Below, in pieces: positions 57,226 to 64,000 of a stretch of 64,000 nt of DNA. Position 1 is the first letter of the stretch; every line of letters begins with the position of its first letter. The position numbers and the translations under genes are program-made. The notes beneath the pieces are model-generated. The model did not search any database, was not told where the DNA came from, and saw only the letters and a program-made list of their open reading frames with translations. The stretch is from Rhodococcus coprophilus NBRC 100603. GTDB taxonomy: Bacteria > Actinomycetota > Actinomycetes > Mycobacteriales > Mycobacteriaceae. The stretch lies in assembly GCF_001895045.1 (NCBI RefSeq), contig NZ_BDAM01000012.1:101011-165010 (forward strand), in the 5' to 3' direction.

Positions 57226-57911
57226 TGAGCGAAAATCACAGCCACGAAGGCCACGATCCGATCCAGGAAGGCCCCGAGGTAGGCGAATTCGAAGTACTCG
57301 AGGCCGCCATCCGGGAACTGTCGATCGAAAAAGGCCTGTTCTCATCCGAAGACCACCGCCGATTCTCGGAGTGGGCGCAGTCGATCGGTCCTTCCAAGGG
57401 TTCCCGCCTCGTCGCCAAGGCATGGCTCGACCCCGACTTCAAGCGTCAACTGCTCGAGGATGCGACAGAAGCCTCCAAAGCGGTGGGAGTCGACTGGCTG
57501 GACCCGACCGGGACAGGCACCCCCAGCGACTACACGTTCTTCTACGTCCTGGAGAACACACCCCAGGTGCACAACATGATCGTATGCACCCTGTGTTCGT
57601 GTTACCCGAGGCCCGTCCTCGGCATGTCGCCCGACTGGTACCGGACTCCCAACTATCGCCGCCGGCTCGTGCGCCGTCCCCGCGAGGTGCTCGCCGAGTT
57701 CGGTCTCCATTTCCCCTCGGATGTCGAAGTGCGCGTCCACGACTCCAACCAGAAGTCACGGTTCATGGTGATGCCGATGCGTCCGGAAGGCACGGAGGGT
57801 TGGACCGAGGACCAGCTCGCCGCGATCGTCACCCGCGACACCATGATCGGTGTCGCTCTGCCACAGGCAGATTGGACCGCAGAAAAGGCACCCTCGCAGG
57901 TCGGAGGTTGA
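57225..57911 (+). CDS. scnC: Thiocyanate hydrolase gamma subunit (cobalt-binding, NHase alpha-like)
   Basis: 228 residues. The metal motif V-C121-T-L-C124-S-C126 is the cobalt form of the nitrile hydratase claw, where C124 and C126 are oxidised to sulfinic and sulfenic acids. A His/Glu-rich leader (SENHSHEGHD) and a long helix precede it. The length lies close to the 243 aa of T. thioparus ScnC. The enzyme hydrolyses thiocyanate to carbonyl sulfide and ammonia. A nitrile or other cyano substrate cannot be excluded from sequence alone. Confidence 0.88.
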   Translation: MSENHSHEGHDPIQEGPEVGEFEVLEAAIRELSIEKGLFSSEDHRRFSEWAQSIGPSKGSRLVAKAWLDPDFKRQLLEDATEASKAVGVDWLDPTGTGTPSDYTFFYVLENTPQVHNMIVCTLCSCYPRPVLGMSPDWYRTPNYRRRLVRRPREVLAEFGLHFPSDVEVRVHDSNQKSRFMVMPMRPEGTEGWTEDQLAAIVTRDTMIGVALPQADWTAEKAPSQVGG

Positions 57912-57913
57912 CA

Positions 57914-58276
57914 GTGACAGTTGACAAGCAAAGGTTCGACCGACGCGATTCGGTCGAGGCCCACGAGATCATTCTGGGGTTGCTCGGGGATGATGCGGTC
58001 CGGGAGACGTCGCTGCCGGAACTGGACCGTACGCCCGCGCCCTGGGAGTCGAGCATGCAGGCGACCGTCGAGTGTCTCTCCTGGCGCAACGTATGGGACA
58101 ACCTCGAGCGTCGCCAGACGGAGGACGCTCTCGGCGAAGATATCTACCGCGAGTTCCCGGTCCATACCAGGTCCGCGATCGCCACCGCACATACACTGCT
58201 CGACCGCGGGGTGATCGATCCCGACGAACTCCAGGCAAAGATGCGGGAGGTTCGGGCCCGGTTCGAAGGCGACTGA
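57914..58276 (+). CDS. ScnB-like accessory protein (P15K/NHase-activator type)
   Basis: 120 residues from the GTG at 57914, 2 bp after scnC. It resembles ScnB itself (CLSWRNVWDNLERRQTEDALGEDIY against CLGWRGAWNSEMRRRAENDLG) and corresponds to the small protein encoded after scnC in T. thioparus (P15K), a metal-insertion helper. Likely job: delivering cobalt to ScnC and being replaced by ScnB on maturation (inference from nitrile hydratase self-subunit swapping). Confidence 0.75.
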   Translation: MTVDKQRFDRRDSVEAHEIILGLLGDDAVRETSLPELDRTPAPWESSMQATVECLSWRNVWDNLERRQTEDALGEDIYREFPVHTRSAIATAHTLLDRGVIDPDELQAKMREVRARFEGD

Positions 58277-58301
58277 ACCAACTCCGGATCCACCAGACAA
58301 A

Positions 58302-58337
58302 AAAGTCCCTCACCTGTGTGAACAGGTGAGGGACTTT
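58302..58337. terminator. Bidirectional terminator of the scn operon
   Basis: A 16 bp perfect stem (AAAGTCCCTCACCTGT paired with ACAGGTGAGGGACTTT) with a four-base loop and A/T runs on both sides. It ends the scn operon and, from the other side, the tRNA-Ser gene. Confidence 0.9.
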
Positions 58338-58338
58338 A

Positions 58339-58429
58339 TGGCGGTGGCGGAGGGATTTGAACCCTCGGACGGGGGTTACCCGTCACACGCTTTCGAGGCG
58401 TGCTCCTTAGGCCGCTCGGACACGCCACC
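58339..58429 (-). tRNA. tRNA-Ser (CGA)
   Basis: The 91 nt minus-strand gene has acceptor stem GGTGGCG/CGCCACC, discriminator G, encoded CCA, a long variable arm and anticodon CGA in CTCGAAA. It reads UCG. Confidence 0.94.
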
Positions 58430-58475
58430 GCTAAAAGACTCTACCGGATCGGGCGCGTGCATTGAAATCGGCTGG

Positions 58476-58952
58476 TCAAAGGCCTGGATGGGGGTCGCGT
58501 TGCGCTCTGAAGAACTCCTCGAGAACCCCCGCGCACTCGGCTGCGAGCACACCGCCGCGCACCTGTGGGCGATGGGTGAGCCGCCGGTCCCGCACGACGT
58601 CCCACAACGATCCCACGGCCCCTGTCTTGGGCTCCCAGGCACCGAAGACGATCCGTTCGACGCGTGCGAGGACCGCCGCCCCTGCGCACATGGTGCAGGG
58701 CTCGAGGGTGACCGCGAGCGTTGCGCCCTCCAGACGCCAGCCGTCTCCGTACACGCGCGCGGCCGCCCGCAGCGCCAGCACCTCGGCGTGTGCGGTGGGG
58801 TCTCCGGTGGCTTCACGCGAGTTCGCGGCGCGGGCCAGCTCCGTGCCGTCGGCCGCAAACACCGCGGCGCCCACCGGAACGTCCCCGACGGGCGCAGCGG
58901 CCGCAGCCTCCAGCGCGACCCGAATCAGTTTTTCGTCGTCGCGCAGGCCCAT
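58476..58952 (-). CDS. tadA: tRNA adenosine(34) deaminase
   Basis: 158 residues of the cytidine-deaminase fold. The zinc and proton sites are HAE (in PTAHAEVLAL) and PCTMC (in LEPCTMCAGA). It makes inosine 34 in tRNA-Arg(ACG). It directly follows its actinobacterial partner gene on the same strand. Confidence 0.93.
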   Translation of the reverse strand: MGLRDDEKLIRVALEAAAAAPVGDVPVGAAVFAADGTELARAANSREATGDPTAHAEVLALRAAARVYGDGWRLEGATLAVTLEPCTMCAGAAVLARVERIVFGAWEPKTGAVGSLWDVVRDRRLTHRPQVRGGVLAAECAGVLEEFFRAQRDPHPGL

Positions 58953-59489
58953 CTAACGCAGTTTGTCCAGAGCGGCGGCCCATACGTCGTCGAATCCGAG
59001 ACGTTGAGCGATCTCCTCGAGCTGCTCGTCGGGGTAGAGGTCCGTCTCGGACAGGATCACCGCCAGCACCGGTTCGGGCAGACCCATGTCTTTGAGGATT
59101 GCGAGGTCGCCTTCCTCCCACGGTTCCACGTCGTCCAGTTCGTCCGGGTCGATGTCGGGAATGTCGACGTTCAAAGCGTCGAGAACGTCGGCCGCCAGGT
59201 CGTAGTCGATCGCCATCGTCGCGTCGGACACAAGCAACCGGGTGCCCGAGGGCGCAGGACGGATGATGACGAAGAACTCGTCGTCGACATTCAGCAAACC
59301 GAACACGGCGCCGGAGCTGCGTAGTTCCCGCAGCTCGGTCACGGCCGTGTCCAGGCTCGTCAGTGCCGAATCTGTGAGGGCCCGGCACTTCCAGAGCCCG
59401 TCTTCACGCGTCACGGCGACGGCAAAACCGTCGAGGTCCTCGATCGAACTCACCGAAGGGCTCTTGTTCCCTACGCGTTGTGCAGCCAT
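58953..59489 (-). CDS. tRNA adenosine deaminase-associated protein
   Basis: 178 residues starting MAAQRVGNKS. Acidic, with EDLDGFAVAVTREDG and VDDEFFVIIRP blocks seen in the family that always lies beside tadA in actinobacteria. Its stop codon abuts the tadA start. The role is unproven. The frame extends far upstream as a shadow of tyrA. Confidence 0.82.
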   Translation of the reverse strand: MAAQRVGNKSPSVSSIEDLDGFAVAVTREDGLWKCRALTDSALTSLDTAVTELRELRSSGAVFGLLNVDDEFFVIIRPAPSGTRLLVSDATMAIDYDLAADVLDALNVDIPDIDPDELDDVEPWEEGDLAILKDMGLPEPVLAVILSETDLYPDEQLEEIAQRLGFDDVWAAALDKLR

Positions 59490-59555
59490 GCGCGCAACGG
59501 TAGTCTGCCTCGTCCCGCGAATGAAGCCCACGCCCGAATATGCCAACCTGGAGCG

Positions 59556-60500
59556 GTGCTTACCGCAACGTTCGCCCCGCCCGTATGTGTCCTCGGCCTC
59601 GGCCTGATCGGTGGATCGCTTCTCCGCGCAGCAGCCGCGACCGGCCGCCACGCGTGGGGATACAACCGCTCGCCGGAAGTCGTGCACGCGGCCCGCGATC
59701 TGGGTTTCGACGCAAGCACGGACTTGACCGCGACGCTCGAACGAGCTGCCGATGCGAACGCGATCGTGGTGATCGCGGTTCCGATGCCGGCGGTCGGGAG
59801 CATCCTCGAGGCGATCGCCGAACACGCACCGGATGTCGCGCTCACCGATGTCGTCAGCGTCAAGTCGGAGATGGCGGCCGCCGTCGCCGCACACGGCTTG
59901 TCCAGGCGTTTCGTCGGCGGTCACCCGATGGCCGGCACCGCCGAGTCGGGTTGGGCGGCGAGCACCGTCGATCTGTTCCGTGACGCCGTGTGGGTCGTGA
60001 CGGTCGACGACGGCACCGACCCCGAGGTGTGGCAGGCCGTCGCGGACCTCGCGATCGACTGTGGCTCTGTCGTCGTCCCGGCCGAGTCCGCCGAACACGA
60101 TGCGGCGGTCGCCCGGATCTCGCACCTGCCTCACGTGCTGGCCGAAGCCCTCGCGCTGGCGGGGGCCGCCGGTGGCGATCTGGCACTCGGATTGGCTGCG
60201 GGCTCGTTCCGCGACGGAACCCGCGTGGCAGCGACCGCTCCGGCACTCGTCGACGCAATGTGCGAGGCCAACGCCTCAGCGTTGCTCGTGGCGCTCGACG
60301 AGACCCTGGCGGTGCTGTCGGCCGCGCGGGAACAGCTTGCCGACGGCAGCACCGCCGACCTCACCCGCGCCGGGTTCGACGCCCGCGCCCGGTACGACCA
60401 GCAGGCCCGCGTCCCCATCACCGGCGTCGTACCCGGGGAGGGTGACTGGCTCACCGCACTTCGCGAGGCCGGACGCCGCGGAGAGGTATGGGCCCGATGA
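59556..60500 (+). CDS. tyrA: Prephenate dehydrogenase
   Basis: 314 residues. Rossmann motif GLGLIGGS near residue 14, GGHPMAGT with the catalytic His, and a helical C-terminal dimerisation domain. It oxidises prephenate to 4-hydroxyphenylpyruvate for tyrosine. The GTG at 59556 is the likely start. It overlaps the amidase gene by 13 bp. Confidence 0.93.
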   Translation: MLTATFAPPVCVLGLGLIGGSLLRAAAATGRHAWGYNRSPEVVHAARDLGFDASTDLTATLERAADANAIVVIAVPMPAVGSILEAIAEHAPDVALTDVVSVKSEMAAAVAAHGLSRRFVGGHPMAGTAESGWAASTVDLFRDAVWVVTVDDGTDPEVWQAVADLAIDCGSVVVPAESAEHDAAVARISHLPHVLAEALALAGAAGGDLALGLAAGSFRDGTRVAATAPALVDAMCEANASALLVALDETLAVLSAAREQLADGSTADLTRAGFDARARYDQQARVPITGVVPGEGDWLTALREAGRRGEVWAR

Positions 60501-61834
60501 CCCTGCGCGACATCGCCTCGGCTATCACGACCGGCAAGCTCACGCCGACGGAACACATCCGCCAGGTACTGGCCGATCTCGACGCACTCGACGGCACACC
60601 CTGGCAGAACATCGTTGCGGCCCGGGACGACGCGGCCGCCCTCGAATCCGCAGCACGCGCCGACGCGGAGATCGCCGCCGGCAACTGGATCGGACCGCTG
60701 CACGGCGTCGCCGTCGCGGTCAAAGACAACATCGATGTCGCCGGCCTGCCGACTCGCTGCGGCAGCGCCGTCCTCGACGACGCCCCGCCTGCTACCTCCG
60801 ATGCCCGCATCGTCCGGAAACTGCGCGAGGCGGGTGCGATCGTCGTCGCGAAGACCCACCTCCACGAATTCGCTTACGGTCCGACCGGCCTCGTCAACGC
60901 ATCCGGCCCAGCTGCGCATCCCCACAACCCAGGTCTCATCAGTGGTGGCTCGTCGTCGGGGTCGGCGGTTCTCGTCGCCCGTGGAATCGTCCCTGTCGCG
61001 CTCGGCACCGACACCGGTTGCAGCGTCCGTACTCCGGCCGCGTTGTGCGGGATCGTCGGTTTCAAGCCCGGCCACGGCGCCCTTCCGATCGAAGGCGTAT
61101 TTCCGCTGTCCACGACCTTCGACCATGTGGGTCTGCTGGCCACGGACACCCTGGACGTCGCGCTCGCGTGGGGCGCGATTCCCGGGATCGCGCATCTGCG
61201 CACCCCGGTATCGGGCCTCCGCATCGGCAGGCTCCGCGGTGGTATCTGGGACTTCGCGGATCCCCAGTTCGAGGCAGCCGTCGACACGGCATGTCGCACT
61301 CTGGTGGATCTCGGCGCGGAGGTAGTCGAGGTGACGCTGCCGGAAACCGGCGAACTGCTCGACGTGTATCCCGTCGTCACCGGTTCGGAGGCCTACGACA
61401 CCCATCGCGAGTGGTTCGAGTCGACCCCTGAGCGCTATCAGCCCGCCACAGCCGCACTACTGGCCGCGCAGCGGGACCGACCCGCCTACGAGTACGTGCG
61501 CGCCGTGCGGACCGCTTCACGCCTGCGGCACGAGGTTGTGGAGCGTCTGCGGAAGTCGGAAGGTCTCGATGCGTTGATCACGGCGACGGCCGGGATCCGA
61601 TCGGCACCGCAGGACAGTGACCCGGCGGCGCTGCGAGGACCGCTGCTGCAGCACTGCATCCCGTTCAGCGTCCTCGGTGTGCCTGCGCTGTCTGTGCCGG
61701 CACCGGGCGGTGGCACGCTGCCGATCGGGCTGCAGGTCGTCGGTCTCACCGGAGGAACCGGCGGGCACGGGAGCCACCCTGCCGAATCGACAGCGCTCGC
61801 CGTCGCGCTCGCGGTCGAAACCGCCGACGACTAG
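60488..61834 (+). CDS. Amidase-signature family hydrolase
   Basis: 448 residues. The Ser-cisSer-Lys triad is visible: K in VAVKDNIDVAG, cis-Ser in GGSSSGSAVL and the nucleophile Ser in GTDTGCSVRTPAALCG. Substrates vary (amides, allophanate, aryl acylamides). The overlap with tyrA shows co-transcription but not a shared pathway. Confidence 0.9.
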   Translation: MGPMTLRDIASAITTGKLTPTEHIRQVLADLDALDGTPWQNIVAARDDAAALESAARADAEIAAGNWIGPLHGVAVAVKDNIDVAGLPTRCGSAVLDDAPPATSDARIVRKLREAGAIVVAKTHLHEFAYGPTGLVNASGPAAHPHNPGLISGGSSSGSAVLVARGIVPVALGTDTGCSVRTPAALCGIVGFKPGHGALPIEGVFPLSTTFDHVGLLATDTLDVALAWGAIPGIAHLRTPVSGLRIGRLRGGIWDFADPQFEAAVDTACRTLVDLGAEVVEVTLPETGELLDVYPVVTGSEAYDTHREWFESTPERYQPATAALLAAQRDRPAYEYVRAVRTASRLRHEVVERLRKSEGLDALITATAGIRSAPQDSDPAALRGPLLQHCIPFSVLGVPALSVPAPGGGTLPIGLQVVGLTGGTGGHGSHPAESTALAVALAVETADD

Positions 61835-61871
61835 CTGCTCGCGAACTGCGGTGTGGCGACCTCGCCGGCTG

Positions 61872-62483
61872 CTAGATCCGTTCGGCCAGCCCGCGGTACT
61901 CCATGACGAACCCGTCGGCGTCGACCGTGACGGACGACGTCGACACGGGCGACAGCACGTGGATGCCGTCGGACGCGCTGCTGTACATCACAGCCGCTTC
62001 CTGGACACCGAGGTCGACGAGGTTCACGTAGACCACCGGCACCTCGAGATCGGCCGAGCCCGACTGGAGCCCGTGGCGCCGGATCGGCAGCGCGTTGAAG
62101 AACGGGCTGAGGATGACGTCGACGTCCAGCGCCCCACCGAACGTGGAACGTTGATGCTGGGTGCCGTTGTCCACCATCCAGATGCCCTCTTCAGACCTGC
62201 TGATCGACATATGACGCTCACCGGCTGCAACGGTGGTCCGTACAGACAAACGGCGTGTGACGCCGTTTTCGTCGGTCACCAAGTCGTAGGAGGCGCTGAA
62301 TGCGGGATGGTCGGCGCACGCGCCACCCACGATGCGGCCGGACGCTTTGATCCGACGGCCGTTGAGCTGCACACGCACCGATTCCATTCGGGGCGCGTCC
62401 AGCGCTCGCCAGGTGAGAAGCGTCGGCCATGCCGACGCCGGACTCGCCGCAGAACCCGCGGCATCAGAGGCAGGGTTGCTCAC
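61872..62483 (-). CDS. Putative glycolipid-binding protein (DUF1089)
   Basis: 203 residues of a mostly beta-strand protein (ASYDLVTDENGVTRRLSVRT...ISRSEEGIWMVDNG...VDVILSPFFNALPIRR). These blocks match the family annotated as glycolipid-binding. It has no signal peptide. It converges with the amidase gene, 38 bp away. Confidence 0.8.
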   Translation of the reverse strand: MSNPASDAAGSAASPASAWPTLLTWRALDAPRMESVRVQLNGRRIKASGRIVGGACADHPAFSASYDLVTDENGVTRRLSVRTTVAAGERHMSISRSEEGIWMVDNGTQHQRSTFGGALDVDVILSPFFNALPIRRHGLQSGSADLEVPVVYVNLVDLGVQEAAVMYSSASDGIHVLSPVSTSSVTVDADGFVMEYRGLAERI

Positions 62484-62752
62484 GAGCTATACGTTAAGCG
62501 ACGTTGGTCGGCGGGGAGGCAGCGGTGCCGTTATTGAGGCGGGTACCACCTTCGCGGTGGGCGAGTCGTCGCGCCGCAGGAGGGGCAATCGGTGCATTCG
62601 AGACCGGCGACCCGCGTTCCCTCCGACAGCTTGTGGGACCTGCCTGAGGCCAGCTCGGTGACAACGTGACGTGGTCCGAAGACGCGACGAGAACCGAAGC
62701 AGACTGTGCGCGGAGAGGCACTCGAGCACCGGTATTGGCCTAGAGTCGCAAC
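62484..62752. other. Intergenic gap
   Basis: 269 bp between divergent genes. A minus-strand frame ending in CTDCPSCGATTR has paired Cys but no start codon or ribosome site; I do not call it. Nothing else is recognised. Confidence 0.4.
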
Positions 62753-63919
62753 ATGCGTACCGTGTGGACAGTTCCTCTGAACATTGCCCAAACCTTGCTG
62801 GAATCTCCCGAGATCCAGATGTTCCTGACCAGCAATGAGCTGCCCGACACCGCAGACGATCCGCGACAGAGGCTCGAGGAGTTCACTCTGGCTCTGGGCG
62901 CGCTCAGCAAGCACGCCGGACGCACCTTCGGCACCGTCGATGCCGCCAACCGGGAACTGTTCGGTGGCTCTGCCGGCAAGGTGCCGGTCTCGCTCCGACT
63001 GACTGTGCTGCGCGCGATCGTCACCCAGGTCGACGACCGCACCCCCACCCCGCAGCCGATGCCGCAACCCGTCGTCGACCAACTCGGCGCGTACGTCTAC
63101 GCGTTGGTCGATCCCCGCGATCGCAGCATCGTCTATGTGGGCACCGGGCGCGGAAACCGGATCTACACGTTGGTGTGGTCGGCACTCGGAGAAACCCACA
63201 AACTCACCGAAGCGGGAGAAAAGGCATTGCCCGCGACGCCCGAGACCGAGGCTGCGCTCCGCCGCATCAAGGCCATTTACGACTCGGGGTATTCCGTCGA
63301 GCATTTCGTCGTGGCCGACCGGCTCGATCCGAAATCGGATGCCGATCACACAGCGGACGTGACGGCGCAGGCCGTGATCGCTGCGCTCGGCTTGATCGAG
63401 CCGCATCGCGGGGAGTGCATTCTCACCAATCTGGCAGGGACGACCGACGTTTCCGAAGCCGACCGCACAGCCATTCCGATTGCCGAACTCGTACGCCAGT
63501 ATTCGGCGACACCGGCTCCCGAACTGCCGACGCCGTGTGTGGTTCTCCGCATCAACGAAGCGAAGAACGCCGATCCCGCACAAGTCCGTGCGCTGGCAGC
63601 CCGGCCGTGGCCCGCCGGCACAGCGGCCCGTGGGATCGACGGCCTGCCGATAATCGTGGTGGCGGACAACATCGTTCGCGCCGTCTATCGCGCGACGCGC
63701 TGGGAAGCGGCTGCACGCAGCGAAGAGAGCGGCGGGACGATTCTCTACCGTTTCCTCGGTGATGCCGATCCGGAACTCGAGCCCAAGTTCGTCGACACGC
63801 GACTCAGCCCGGACCGCCTGGGACTCAAGCGTTGGCCGTCGCACGGCTGGGCACCCCGCCTGACGCAGGCCCTGCCCCGCCCGGTCGCGCGGCCCAAGCC
63901 CAAGGCACCCCGTCCGTAG
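62753..63919 (+). CDS. GIY-YIG (LEM-3-like) nuclease-domain protein
   Basis: 388 residues. The central domain (about 105-260) begins AYVYALVDPRDRSIVYVGTGRGNRIY, the GIY-YIG signature as seen in LEM-3/ANKLE1-like proteins, with Y-V-Y and Y-V-G and the Arg of RGNR. The N-terminal 100 residues are helical; a C-terminal domain (CVVLRINEAKNADPAQVRALAARPWP) resembles a substrate-binding part. Family members of this type cut DNA or act in stress. A Pro/Lys-rich tail follows. It stands alone and ends in a strong terminator. Confidence 0.72.
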   Translation: MRTVWTVPLNIAQTLLESPEIQMFLTSNELPDTADDPRQRLEEFTLALGALSKHAGRTFGTVDAANRELFGGSAGKVPVSLRLTVLRAIVTQVDDRTPTPQPMPQPVVDQLGAYVYALVDPRDRSIVYVGTGRGNRIYTLVWSALGETHKLTEAGEKALPATPETEAALRRIKAIYDSGYSVEHFVVADRLDPKSDADHTADVTAQAVIAALGLIEPHRGECILTNLAGTTDVSEADRTAIPIAELVRQYSATPAPELPTPCVVLRINEAKNADPAQVRALAARPWPAGTAARGIDGLPIIVVADNIVRAVYRATRWEAAARSEESGGTILYRFLGDADPELEPKFVDTRLSPDRLGLKRWPSHGWAPRLTQALPRPVARPKPKAPRP

Positions 63920-63936
63920 AACGGTCGGAACGCAGT

Positions 63937-63964
63937 CGAGGGGGCCACATCCGTGGCCCCCTCG
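63937..63964 (+). terminator. Terminator of the GIY-YIG gene
   Basis: CGAGGGGGCCAC and GTGGCCCCCTCG form a perfect 12 bp stem with a 4 nt loop, 18 bp beyond the stop codon. Confidence 0.8.
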
Positions 63965-64000
63965 CTCGTGCCGGCACCCCATCCGGCTACACAAATACCG

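Noticed and set aside
56462..57911. Ordinary two-subunit nitrile hydratase
   Set aside because: The beta part is encoded as two separate genes and the order beta-alpha-gamma plus a ScnB-like gene matches thiocyanate hydrolase better.

Overview
The window is high-GC actinobacterial DNA. Queuosine salvage genes, a LysE/LysG pair, an Ic-type aspartate aminotransferase, MMPL and PadR/GntR/TetR regulators, GTG starts and Rv-like gene content point to a mycolate-containing genus, most likely Rhodococcus (inference; no marker gene settles the species). Most of the window is ordinary chromosome with short operons. Two stretches stand out: a 9.9 kb phage-like island at 14679-24556, and a cobalt uptake plus thiocyanate hydrolase operon at 55418-58276.

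Layout. 2-7334: a tight plus-strand catabolic operon of ferredoxin reductase, aldehyde dehydrogenase, Rieske ferredoxin, gamma-glutamyltransferase-like hydrolase, RidA-like protein, permease and isochorismatase-like hydrolase. 7380-14179: dnaX (minus), a His-rich PadR regulator with a clear promoter/operator, then a GntR regulator divergent from a sulfurtransferase-thiM-flavin monooxygenase operon. 14196-24647: a base-excision-repair (HhH-GPD) gene split in two by the island. 24931-26566: aspT, SRP RNA and tRNA-Ser(GGA). 26646-30458: an ABC exporter with a divergent TetR gene, and a secreted HNH/Excalibur lipoprotein. 30568-36961: a YoaK-like membrane protein, a TetR regulator and three queuosine genes (gluQRS, a YhhQ-type transporter, tgt) with two low-complexity membrane proteins between them. 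37031-54380: P-type ATPase, CDF transporter, aldo/keto reductase, lysE/lysG, a heterodimeric ABC exporter, MMPL with TetR, Rrf2, sterol-desaturase-like, YceI-like and amino-acid permease genes. 54381-58337: a 1 kb non-coding stretch with a degenerate direct repeat, then cbtB-cbtA-scnB-scnA-scnC and a ScnB-like small protein, closed by a strong bidirectional hairpin next to tRNA-Ser(CGA). 58476-63964: tadA and partner, tyrA, amidase, a glycolipid-binding-type protein and a GIY-YIG protein.

The island looks like a capsid-encoding phage satellite. It carries a large serine integrase, a helix-turn-helix replication-type protein, a P27-type small terminase, scaffold, HK97-type major capsid protein and head-tail connector/stopper-like proteins. 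I find no portal, large terminase, tail, lysis or cI-type repressor gene. A 160 bp cluster of direct and inverted repeats followed by an AT-rich stretch and three perfect hairpins (22101-22360) is a candidate replication origin. The host gene reads through in frame if the two island ends are joined at the shared 11-mer, which fixes attL and attR.

The scn operon encodes a three-subunit cobalt enzyme of the nitrile hydratase family (metal motif CTLCSC). The linked CbtA/CbtB transporter gives a plausible cobalt supply. This would let the host use thiocyanate as a nitrogen or sulfur source.
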